From assembly GCA_035079385.1 (NCBI GenBank), contig JAVHKY010000003.1:21901501-21965500 (forward strand): a DNA stretch of 64,000 nt, given 5' to 3'. This DNA is from Aspidiotus rigidus (lineage: Eukaryota; Arthropoda; Insecta; Hemiptera; Diaspididae). Made by a program: the position numbers and the translations under genes. Every line of letters starts with the position of its first letter. The first letter of the stretch is position 1. The notes under the pieces were generated by a model that was not told where the DNA came from, made no database searches, and was given only the letters and a program-made list of their open reading frames with translations. Positions 21,769 to 33,613 of the stretch are shown piece by piece.

Positions 21769-22490
21769 GAACTCAGGTTAGTTCAGCACCATTCGCTTTT
21801 GCTCTTCAAATCTTACTCAGCGTCCCCCGGACTCAACTATATCTTAGCATCCGATTCACTTTCCTCATATCTTAACAAGATCCTTATCCCAATAACTCTC
21901 CACCCAAGACATTCACATCACACCCCCTTCACCTGGATTTTAGGTGACATCAGTCCTCCTAAACATGACAACATTGTCCGCGCCGCCCAAAACTCCACCC
22001 TCTTACTGAAAATTACCCACCCAACCATTCACCAGTATACGACCTTAAAAACTACTATCCTTCCAAAATCCTAGCTTCTCGGCAAACCCTCTAAAAAATC
22101 AACCTCACAACGAACTAAGATCAATCGAAAGCCTTCCTATCTCCTTGTCCCCTTTAAATAAAAACTATCGCCCAGCACGGATAAGTCATCTTCATTCGTC
22201 TTAGGACTGCCCGTACCCGGCTCACCCCCGGCTAGGTCTGTACGGCCTTCCGTAATGTAATCACGGCCGATCAGATAATCTTACAGGTCAACTTCTCTTC
22301 TCATACCTTGAAACGAACACTCTGCCTACAATCTATAGTCTCCGCACTATCCAATAACTCAGAAACCGTCTCCGAATCCCTCAACTATCTACGTTAAAAT
22401 TATGCAGGTAATATTTCACCACCAAATTACTTAACGCGAGCTGATGACCCGTTTGAGAAGTCCCATAGCTCGTAAATAAATAAAATATAA
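21769..22490 (+). pseudogene. LINE RNase H and 3' tail, right of the Penelope-like insertion
   Basis: This continues 16330-16481: LNYILASDSLSS, FTWILGDISPPKHDN, RAAQNSTLLLKI. After frameshifts it reads VIFIRLRTARTRLT near 22170-22215. All are counterparts of the RNase H and zinc tail at 57.4-58.0 kb. The 3' UTR ends in a stem-loop (CGAGCT 22437-22442, AGCTCG 22467-22472) and an A-rich tail. It carries many lesions and is clearly old. Confidence 0.8.
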
Positions 22491-22767
22491 AATTATGTAC
22501 ACATTTTTAGAAGGGATCGAGGCTATTTCCCTTTTATTCAACCACAAGACCTAGCGAAATTTTGAGATTGGAACCCCTCGTAATTGTAAGTGAGCATAGG
22601 AATAACAATTTGTAGTTTGAATTTTGTTGTGAGAGAGTTCTGCCTACCTACATCTTCAAAATCGACATCCCTAATGATAAAATGTATTGTCTTTCTTTTG
22701 CCTATATAGATATTGTCGTAGCACGCTAACAAAATGAAGAATAAAGGCGATTTAAAATGAAGAAACT

Positions 22768-23871
22768 ATGAAGAATACCACCAAGCAGATTGTCCGACAT
22801 TTCAATCATAAGCACTCACGTTTATTTCAGCAGTTAATCATTGAAGACAAGTTGAAATCCGAACCGTCCTCGACTGCATCCACTGTCCCAGCTTCCAACG
22901 TTTCAGCCACCAACTTCACGCAGTCACTGGAAAACTCGACCAATAACTGTTTTTCTACGAATCAAGTGTTGTTCATCATTGCTGTAACGTGTTTTCTCAA
23001 TTTCGCCTTCATCGTTTTGATTATGGCATGTGTCCAAATTCTTGGATCGACTGCGAATGAACGTGAAATGTTAGTATCGTAAAACAATTATTTTCATTGG
23101 TTTGAGCACATATATTTAAAAAATGTTCAAAGGAGAGCGAATCAAGTAAAATGTGAAAGGTCAGAAGAATCCCATATTTTCCTTAAATACACTGGATGGG
23201 TTACGATTTCCCACTAATACTCAACATGAAGGCGTGTTTGTGAGGGGGGAGGGGGTAACCTTGGGTCTTCGTACATTCTTCTTTCTCTTCATAATGGTAA
23301 TTTCATTCTCAAAATTTTTGCCTCCCGTTCCCACGGTTACGCGGAATTAAAATTTTTCAACTAAGTATTTAATAAACTTCCTTTTCTCTCCAGTAAGTTG
23401 GTCCAGCTCGTTTATACTTCTACTTTTACAAATTAGTTTCTTGTTTTGATTCTTATTTTTTCCACCTTTCACAGATCGGATGAAAGCCCTCTGTTAAACG
23501 ACGATCGCGAAGAATTAGGCTACGAAGGCGGTCTAAGTAACTGGAAATCATCTAAGCTTCGCTTGGCGTCTCTACCTGATAACATATTTAGCGAAATGAT
23601 TGCAGAACGTTTACTCAAAAATGAAATACGAAAAGAGAGGATCGACGAGAGCGATCAATTCGATGAGCATTCGTACCCAACATCACATACTTATCATTTC
23701 CAGCCGGCGAAATCATTAGTGAATGAAGATACCGATAGCGATGACACAGACTCCGGAAAATGGAGTCATCACGGTCTTAAGCATCCGTGGGATAGTTGTG
23801 AGACTGAGTACAAAATTGTGAATTTTGATCCTCGAAAATACGAAATGTTTTACGCTCAGAATAACACATAA
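22768..23871 (+). CDS. Single-pass membrane protein of unknown function (2 exons, ~232 aa)
   Basis: Exon 1 (22768-23069) ends at a GTTAGT donor in phase 2. Exon 2 (23475-23871) follows a good pyrimidine tract and CACAG. The joined frame gives 232 aa. Residues 67-91 form one hydrophobic helix (VLFIIAVTCFLNFAFIVLIM). The Ser/Thr/Asn-rich N-terminal part has three N-glycosylation sequons (NVS, NFT, NST), suggesting it lies outside with the C-terminus in the cytosol. The C-terminal half is charged, with an acidic Asp/Ser cluster (NEDTDSDDTDSGKW) and a Tyr/Trp-bearing end (HHGLKHPWDSCETEYK). There is no signal peptide; an upstream ATG at 22736 runs into a stop. The family is not recognised. AATAAG at 23873 may serve as a weak poly(A) signal. 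Confidence 0.65.
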
Positions 23872-24147
23872 AAATAAGCTAAGTACAAACCAAACTTCTC
23901 TTCCTATATATAGTGTAGGCAAATGAGGGGATATCTTAAATACTTTCTCTACCAAGGCACTACCTTTGACTTCATAATAATTATGTGTCATAATTCAGAG
24001 AATCGCATTAATTCTATAAGATGAACTTTACAATTTAAATTCATATCCCAATGAATTCCATTGCATTCGATACCAATGAATTCCATTGCATTATCAACGT
24101 TTCTTCAATGACGTAGCGTAGACGGAGGGAGATTTGGTGGGATATAC

Positions 24148-24465
24148 TAGAGCCCTATAATAATGAGTGAGGATATGGATCGACATATTTAGTCGTTGCG
24201 TCATCATTAATCCTTGCAGTTCCCTAATAGGGCGAGAAATTAATACAATTGGTGAAACTACTTCGTACCTATATCATTTAAAAGCACTATGTTTTGCATT
24301 TTATTTCGACACTGATACCTGTATTCTAAAACAAATTCTAGTAGTTCTCTCATAATTATTTTAAAATCGTAGTGAACAAATCGAAATAGGGAAGTCTGAA
24401 GATGAATAATGACGTAACGACTAAATATGGCGGCCCATGTCCTCACTCGTTATTAAAGGGCTCTA
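24148..24465. mobile_element. 318-bp MITE with ~85-bp inverted repeats and 7-bp target duplication
   Basis: The ends read TAGAGCCCT(A/T)TAATAA in inverted orientation and stay similar for about 85 bp each, through ATATTTAGTCGTT. GATATAC flanks both sides (24141-24147, 24466-24472). No transposase is present. A damaged relative lies at 41690-41948. Confidence 0.85.
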
Positions 24466-24472
24466 GATATAC

Positions 24473-27400
24473 CTTTTGTGCATGGCAGCATTTCATCGCG
24501 AAAAATCTCGTACACCTTCCCTCTCTCTCTTCTGCAGAATCTTTCCAAATACGCAACTAGTTTTCAAAATACCTGTCTTATGATGATTACCTATTTCATT
24601 TAGAACTTTTTTTCTTTTTTTTTTTTTTACTGGAAAAGAATTAAAAAGAAAACATATTATGGACTTCATCATGTTATTTAGGAAGTTCTTCTCAACTAGT
24701 TACAACAAGGAAGCATCAAAATGTCCACTACACAAATTTGCCTACACTAAATAATATACTCTACCGGTATCATTATTTCTACTTATACCATTAATTTGTC
24801 AAAGTTCTATCTTCTCATTTATCTAAACTGTCTATTCAGAATAACTTTGTAGATACGATTAGAATTTTTGTAGACTTTCATTGTATACTTTCTTTGTTTT
24901 TTCTTCAATATTCTTGATGTATTAATTAATTCATGAAAAGAGATCGAAAATTCTCATAGACATCATATTTCTCTCTTAATTTCATTTATTGCATTTCTAC
25001 ATAGGTATAATCAACAAATTTTAATATTTAGACTGTATAATTACCTTATTGATTGTTTACCATTAAAAATTTGATATGAATCCAATCAATTACCTGTGAA
25101 ACGTAAGGGAGAAATATGGTCAAAAACTTCGGATGGTAACTTTTTCTTTTATTCAAATCTCTGTTACAGGAATTAATGAGGTTTCTTGAGTGCCGGCTGT
25201 AAGTTGACTACAGAAGAATGTACAATTTTAAACAATTTCACGATATAGACTTAAAATGTAAAAAGCAGTAAATAAGAATCAATTACTGGTACCAGTGATC
25301 AATGATCTTTAGCAATTTAGCAACAAAAAGTTGAAATTGCAAGCATAATTCACAAGCAAAAAAAAAAAAAAAAACTTTTTTAGTCGAAAAATCAACTTTT
25401 CAATGACAAAATTGGAAATTATTTGCCGTCTATCAATTACTTATGAATTCGAAATTTTTCTTTTTTAGTCGAAAAATCAACTTTTCAATGACAAAATTGG
25501 AAATTATTTGCCGTATATCAATTACTTATGAATTCGAAATTTTTCTATCTCACTATACTCATGTCTACATGTACCTATCATAGTAGATAGCTCCAAATTT
25601 GTCATAAAAACCATATTTTTCTTTCTCTACAACAATTCCTTCAATTTTTTAAAATTATTTCCTATTTCTAGTCACTCTCATAGGATATACTCCAAAAACT
25701 GGAATTTCCTTTGCCATTTTCTAAGTGAACTTCAATAAAATTGTTGAATCATAACTAGGTACTGAAGAGGAAGAACAATATTATTCAAGATAAAACTGTA
25801 CTAGCCGCATGACGTTCTTACTCACCTATTCAATTTACAGCATAATTGAAGACTCGTGATAGGTACCGTCTTCTTCAAACGCGAACAAAACACAGATGTA
25901 ATTAACAAGAAACCACAAACGGTAATTCATTTTTTAAAAATAATGTGTGCGTCTTTTGAAACAATATTCTTCCTCTCTCTCTTTCAAACGCTTTCCTTCA
26001 AAGATTCATGTAATTCTGAATTTCTACAATAAGTGATGAATTTTAAACAAGTTACTTCACAGATTTGGTAGGAGAAGGGGGGGGGGGGAAGGCTAAGGTT
26101 TCAGGGAATCTTAAAATTATTAAAAAAAGTATTTGCGCACCCAGAATCATTAAAAAAGAAAAGCGTCTTAAACGTAACTTTCGTTCATCTGCAGTTTCCC
26201 TGACGCAAGCACATCTCAAAATATTTGTAGGAAATTGAAAAACACAAAATCAACCCATTAAATTCACCAAGCATTCAAGAATCAGCACAAACAATAATCA
26301 ATTCACAATATTCAACTGCTAAATCTAAACATGAACTTAAACATGAATTTTAAAAAATATTGCTTATTGGCTTACAACCAATATCTAATGGGAGCACCTA
26401 CTGGGTTTTTATTCACTCATACTCAATTTCTTTAGAGTACACATGGGTGTAAATAGAAAAATAATAGTTCAAATTTAAAATAATATTTTAAATCACTTAC
26501 CGACTGGAACAGAAATACATAATATTTTAAACTGCAAACCTAGAAATAAAAGAAATCATCAATACCGCTATTATGTATAGTGTTCATATAATGCATCTTC
26601 AGAATCAAAGAAGGTGGATATTAATACGCAATGCAGGCCTAATTCATGAATTCAAAGGTAATGGTTGTAATAGCTGAGCATTCAAATTTAAAAAATGAAA
26701 AAATTGCGTAGAAAACGTGTCCTTAACTTGTAAAAGACAAACATTGGGCAGGCTACCCAAGAAAATATATAGACGTTTTTGATCCTTAAAAATGCAAATT
26801 CTTGAAAAAATTGAACATTTTGGGCACAGCTCCTCCGGATAATATTCACGCATGATTTGTATCAAGCGAGAGTGAATCACTCTCCACAATATATCTGCTT
26901 ATCGAAAGAAAGAAAGAAAAAAAAGACGAAAAAAGACAAAAAAAGTAATTATGCTGATCATCAATATTATTGTGAAAAATCACGATGCGAGTGGACATCT
27001 AGAAATAGATTGGAATTGGAACATTAAGTAAGAAAATCTATCCATAAACAGAGATTAATATGATTTGCTTTCATAATCTAATTTTATTATGTTATTCCTG
27101 CTCTGTTTCCTCTTGCAATTATGCAATTTCATTAGTCAACTGATAAAGTTTTTCAAGTCCAAACTGGAACTTATTTTCACGTCTAGTTGTTCTTTTGGGG
27201 TTAGGTACTCATTACAACTACTAACATAAAAAAAAGAAATAAGTCACAGAGATAAGTGAAAGAAAGACTTCAACCAATTTGTTACAACGCGGACCCCATT
27301 CTAGCAAGACCTAGCTCTAGTTCTTCAATTATTCTATAATATTATTTCAGTGATGCTGTTATACTTTCTTGATCCTTGCACTGATGAGTGATGACTAAAG

Positions 27401-28958
27401 ACAATCCGCTTTCATAATACGTGAAGTAAGTAAGTACCGGTATTTTAGATTGCAGTGAATCAACTTTACAGATTTTTTTACATAAGCGGGAACTTCTCAA
27501 GTTGTTCAAACGTTTCAATCAAGAGAGTCAGCAGTATGATTTATGGACACAAAACCGAAAAAATAATTCAAATTTATATCTTACCCGATACAGTAGTAAA
27601 TTGGGGTCGTGCTCCAATACCATATCAAACCATTGTTATATCCATACAGGTCACACACAGGTATACACATTGCGGTAAAAAAAATGAACTCTTGAAATTT
27701 ATAAACTAGTACAAAAAAATCAATTTAGGAGCTATCAGTATCGATGAAAAACAATTCTATCACTTGTTATTTATTGCAATTTAGAGAGGAAATGAATTGA
27801 AATATATCCACACATCTATCAGACAAACTATTGCACTATTAAAATCACATTTCTTGAGAATTTTATAGGTATCTAAAGGCATCAAGACAAGGGTCACTCA
27901 TAATTAAACGAATCCGTTCCTTCAAGTTACGGCTATCCATAATATACAAGAAAGAGGAATACTCCGACGTGGAGTAAAACATGCAAACCGCAGAAAAAAT
28001 GAAAATACAACGAGCGCTTTCGGTTAAACAACCATCTTCAAGACTCATAATGTATTACTGCGCGCATCCAAACAATATGATGACAAAGAGCAATGACTGA
28101 ACTAAACAATGACCTGACACCCATAACAGATGACAAGACAGTTAAGTGATGACAAAACAAGCCAACTGAAAATACAATAAGTAATCCTAGATTCCTAAAG
28201 CCCAATCCAACTAAGGAACTAGTATAATCCAACCGCCTCTGGTCCTCTGCAGTGTTTGACATGAACTCACACTTTCTCATCTCACTATCATCACCCATAC
28301 CTAATGAGTCACTCACAGATACGGTGAAAATCCAAATTACATCATTGCAAATGAGTCACTGATGAATGAGCGCGGAGAGTTATACATTTACCACATTATA
28401 TAAAGTTGAATTACTTGAGTATTATCAACTTAGGTATCTGCAAAACAACAATCAAGGGAATGAGATTTTTCTTGTAGTATGACTAAATGCCTGGTATGAC
28501 CCTCGATCTAAATTGTTATTTTTTACAGCCTTGTTTTCACAATCACACCTACAACAGTAAAATATTGGGGAGCATTGTTATCTTCAAAACTAAATTCACA
28601 AGGTCACAACTCACAACCCACCCGGACACCCGATGAAAGTCTTGACACACCAAGTTGCAAGTTTAATCGCTGCAGTACTCTTTCTGCTGGACGCATGACT
28701 TGATTTGGCAGTGATTTGGCAACGCTGCTTTGTACCAAAACAATTATGAATGGGGGAAAAAATGAGGTTTAATTATTCACTTCGTTTTTATCATTATCAT
28801 CGTTTTGAACCTAATCGAAGACTAAAGATACCAAAATGAAAGAAGCACTTCTTTTGGAAAAATTCATCTATCTCCTTCATTACGTCTTGGCTTCTGAAAA
28901 TTGATAAAAATTCTAGTTCTCATCGTACTTTTCAATTACACGTGAGAATAATTAAATT
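24473..28958. other. 4.5-kb AT-rich stretch with no supported gene; one 84-bp tandem duplication
   Basis: TTTTTTAGTCGAAAAATCAA and the 60 bp after it occur twice, at about 25376-25460 and 25461-25545. The second copy differs at one or two bases. Short homopolymers occur near 25360, 26081 and 26920. Small frames (26644-26889, 28038-28316 minus) lack domains. Promoter sequence of PARN probably lies in the last few hundred bases, but no clear motif is seen. Confidence 0.6.
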
Positions 28959-31900
28959 ATGGACGTAACTCAGAGTAGTAAGTACCGGCTTCGGCGATTG
29001 ATTGGCGTAGTTTTCATCTTTTTCTAACCTCTTTTTCAAACTGATGTTGTGTAGATTTTAACCAAGTTCTACCAGAAGTTCTTAAAACTATCGATGAATG
29101 CGATTTTATCGCAATCGACGGAGAATTCACAGGACTACGTAATGGGTCTGATATTACAGCGTACGATACGCCAGAAAGCTATTACACGAAGCTACGACAG
29201 GGAAGTCTTGATTTCTTGCTCATTCAAGTAGGATTGTGTGTGTTTAGGTTTGATCGTCAGCAAGATAAGTGAGTCTCGAATGTTCTTATCAACTCAAATA
29301 ATTCTATGACTTCGTTACATCTCAGTGATTTCGTAGGTACTTCTATAAAGCCTTTAACTTCTACGTATTCCCTCGAGCGCTCGGTAGGAGTAATAACGAT
29401 GTCAACTTTCTCTGCCAATCCTCCTCAATAAATTTCTTGTCCAACAACGGCTTTGATTTCAATAAATTATTTAAAGAAGGTTAGTGAAGATGGTAATATC
29501 TTCTGCAAATGATTGAATCGCATTTGAGTCATGTTTCTCATATGTTAGGCATTCCGTATTTGAATATCGCCGATGAAGAAACTCTGAATGGTGATCTCGT
29601 TATAAAGTACGAAAATCTGAATCAACCAGACTCTTCTTTTGCGAAGGTTTCTATACCTGACGAATTTGTATCTACTGTCGAAGATGCTTGGTGAGTGTAC
29701 TCGAATGTTGCATATAATTCATCTCTTCTACATTTTTATTATGAATTATTTATTATCTGCTAGTTCTCGGATTGAAAAGTTCCTGTCACCCGATAATCAA
29801 GAAAAAGAAATAATTTTCGATAAATGCAATGGCTTCATGAGAAAACTGATTTTTCAGGTACATATGATATCTGTGATTCATTCCTTTTTTTCGTTTCTAT
29901 AATTTTTCAAGTCATCAACGGAACTTTCAATGTTTTTATTTTCAGACGGCTTACGAAAGATTTTCGACTAAAAATTTCTCTCTGTGTACAAGATGGGTCG
30001 AGCATAATGCGTTATTGGTTGGCGTTAAAGGAAAATCGAAAGCCGACATTGATAAAGAAAATTTTGAAAGGGAGAAAAAAGAAATATCAAACGCCGTTGG
30101 ATTCTCCAAGATGATCAAGCACATTTCTAGTTCGGTGAGGTGTTATACAATTAGAAAGAATAATGAGTATTTTGTTCGTAATTAATATGATTGTAATTCA
30201 TTTGTTGCAGCAAAAATTAATCGTAGGTCATAATATGTTATTAGATATTTGTCATATAGTGAATCGATTTTGTTGGCCCCTTCCTGAGAGTTATTGGGAG
30301 TTTAAACAAATGGTTCATACGCTTTTTCCTAGGTTTGTTAATTATTGAATAATTAATTAATGATGCTTACCTAGGTAGTGCTGCTTTTATGATGAATTTA
30401 AAACTAACGCAGGATTATCGATACAAAGTACATGTGCAACGCATATCCGTTTAGAGATTTAATACCGTCTAGTGTCATGGATCATATGGTGACCAGGTTA
30501 CAAGAGCCGCCGTTCGAGTTTAGAGAAGCCGGTTAGAATGAATTGTTTAATTATTCGTATCAATAAATAAGGAAGTTCTTTTGAACTTAATTCAGTCATA
30601 TTCAATTATTGTCACAGAGGCCGAATCTCCAGAATTTAGTTATTCGATGGAAGACAAACGATCACACGAAGCTGGTTTCGATGCCTACATGACCGGGCGA
30701 GCTTTCATTTCGTTAACGTCGTATTTAGGTCAGTATTCTAGCTGTAAGAATCAAATAGAAGTGTTTCGAAAATGGAATAATTGTATAGTCGTGTAAATAC
30801 CTTTGGTTGTCTCAACAGTCAGTTATTTCGGTGAAATCTAATAAATTATTAATATTTTCACTCTCTTTTATTTTTGATTATTCGGGGAAAACATGTAATT
30901 TTTTTATCATTGTTTAATACATATCTATTACTGTGTAACAAAATCGAATGGTATTGAGCAAATTTCGAAACTGATTTAGGACGGCAATTGAAAATAAAAA
31001 TTAATTTTATCCGAAAATTGAGCATTTATTTGGGGGAAAAATCAACTACTCAAAATCGTCACTGATCAGAGAAACTGTGATCAAGTGAACTTCTCGTACT
31101 ATTATTTATATTATGTTTATTTCTTTGTTTTTGTTTTGATGTTTTCTTTCTTTTTTCTTTCTTTCCATAGGTAGGAAATTAAAGCTAACTAGTGTTCCTC
31201 CCGATAGTGATGAATTGAAACCGTTTGAAAATAGGTATGAATTTTACACGACCTGTTTTCGTAATTTAAGAAGAGAGAAATCTCTTATATTTTTAAGCAA
31301 GATGAGAAGGGCCGCACGATGAGATTAAGGGTCGAGTGAGATGGATCGAAAGTATGTGACCTTCGTTTTGTGATTGCTCAAAATTATCCTTTCTCTCGTG
31401 TAAAATTTTCCTACTTCAAAGTAGTGTTTTTAGTTAAGATTTAAGAGAAAAATATTCGAATCGTAGAAGTTTCTCTGTTAAACGGGACATCACTTGCGAT
31501 CAGATATTTTTTCCAAATTTAATGAGCGTAACATCAACCTTTTTAGTTGATATTTTCTCTCACACTCGTTTTCTCAAAAAAACAAAAATTTGATTTAACC
31601 AAAAAGACACACTTGAAGTGTTTTTTTTTTTCTTTTCCAAAGTCGCTCCTGATTAGAATTTTGAAGAGTTCTCAAAAGGACCATCAATATGTTACCTAAA
31701 TTTTGGACCTAACTAGAAAGGAGCTGAATAAGGTTTTTAACGTGAATAATATTGTAAAATTATCGTACAAAAGCTGATCCTAACTAATATCAAAAAAGCT
31801 TCGTTTGTTATTTATGAACGTTTCTATCCTTAAATGTTTAAAACGAAGAATTTCTTACTCGAAGTATCCCCTTTTTTTCTCGAGCGATGGCGATATTTTT

Positions 31901-33613
31901 CTTATCATTGTTTTGAATCAATTTTTCACGTAATGATTGATTGTTTTCGATTATTTCTAGGTTGTTTATTATGAGAGTGATAGATTATTCGTATGTGAAT
32001 CTAAGAGGAGATGAACGTGAGTATTTTTCGTTAAATTATTTATTTTTTATTTATTTTGTTTTGTAGAAATTAATTCGTGTACTTCAATTCTGCCCTTTTT
32101 GTTATGATAGCCCAGCCTTCTAGAAGTCATGTCTTTCATATATCGTTTCCTAAAGATTGGAAAACCAGCGATATTGTACAAGTATTCCATCCTTATGGTA
32201 AGTTACTTTACCTAATTCAAGTGAGTAATATGAGGAAGAAAAAAGAGAAATAAACTCTGGTGCGATAATTGAATCATATTTTTTGCCTTTCGTATCTCGT
32301 ATCTGTTTTTTCAAGAATAGTTTTAGTTCTTTTCCATTCATCGCAAATTACATTGTAAACATTTTTATCTCTTGGCAAGGTCAAAAACTAATTTAGTTGT
32401 ACTCCTACGACTAGACACTTTTTAAAGAGAGAACTTATTTACTTTTTATGAAACAGACTCCTCAATTAGTGTTTGTCTTTTTTTGTATTTCAATAGACCG
32501 TGTGACAGTTACTCATCTAGTACCATTGGTATTTTTCTAGGTAACATTCATGTTTCCTATTGCAATCAGACCACCGCTTGGGTGACTCTAATGAATAAAG
32601 AAAAAGCCGAAGCCGTAACCGCTAATTTAGTAGAAGAAAATCTCAAAGAGCTTCCTATTTTCCGCAAACCCTATACGGTGACCACGTATCGTCAATACGT
32701 CGAAGAAAACCGTATTTCATCAACTTCTAAATTAAATTCAGTTCAAGTTGTCGACGTACGTTCTCCATTAGCGAATTCAAAATCAGTCCTATCTACCCCG
32801 GTGGGGCACTCTTCTAGTTCAAGTGTATCTCAGTCGGGTGGAGATGCGCAACCGGCCAGTCCTGAGATTAAACAACCGGTCAAACGATGTAGCGTTACCG
32901 AGAGTGTATCGAGTAAGCGGAAGAAAAACGAAGCGGATACGAGCACGGTGTGAGCTGAAATTTTCTTATGTTATATCGATATTTGAAGAGATCAATAAAT
33001 AAATGTGTGAATTTTTTATTTAGATCTAAAACCATTACCAAATTAACCAGTGTCGTTGGAAAGTCGAAAGATTCCTCGAAATTACGTGAGTAGAACAATT
33101 CGATGACTTCCTGCACACTTCACGCATGTGACATTTTTTTTTTTTGCAAAACCTTTCGCTTTTTGTATCGTACTACTACATTTGAAGTAGGTATACCTTT
33201 ATCGAGGTACAGTTTCTTCGTTTAGCGTGTTTTCTTTCGAAGTGCGTATTTGTGAAACTTGAAAATCCGTGGATTTGTAACCTACCAAATTTTGAAAAGA
33301 AAATCTTTTTACATCTCTCAAGTTCCTGGATATTGATAATTTAAATTATAAATTAAAGCGATGTGAAGGCAATAGGAAGCGTGAAACATACGAAAAACTT
33401 TAAAACGCTTTCTAGTAAAATCAGATTTTTGTTACTTACGTAAAGTGCTCATGAGACCATCGAATTATTGTGTGTAATATATTTTCGACTTACAAGATTT
33501 TCTTTTTATTGTCCAAACGTTATTTTCTAGATAACGTCGATACTTTGTCTGATAAGTTGCCTGGAAGCGCAAATAAAGCCTGTAAAACTTTCGAAGAACC
33601 ACCGTGGGAATGA
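28959..33613 (+). CDS. PARN: Poly(A)-specific ribonuclease PARN (15 exons, 637 aa)
   Basis: This is a 3'-exoribonuclease that removes poly(A) tails from mRNA and trims small RNAs. Proposed exons: 28959-28977, 29055-29268, 29337-29479, 29549-29690, 29764-29857, 29946-30134, 30211-30332, 30413-30531, 30618-30728, 31171-31234, 31961-32016, 32111-32197, 32541-32949, 33024-33085 and 33531-33613. All phases agree; the sum is 1914 nt, so 637 aa against about 639 in human PARN. The DEDDh catalytic residues are present: D28 and E30 (AIDGEFTG), D279 (GHNMLLD), H364 and D369 ([11 protein letters not shown]). An RRM follows ([15 protein letters not shown]). The C-terminus has a Ser-rich, basic stretch (KRKKNE) and ends FEEPPWE. 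The RRM rules out PNLDC1. Some donors are non-optimal (GTTAGT, GTTTGT). No lesion is seen. Confidence 0.95.

Noticed and set aside
28580..28700. Possible minus-strand first exon (MRPAERVLQRLNLQLG...) divergent from PARN
   Set aside because: It has an ATG and a GTGGGT donor, but no downstream exon in a compatible phase was found in 26-28.5 kb.
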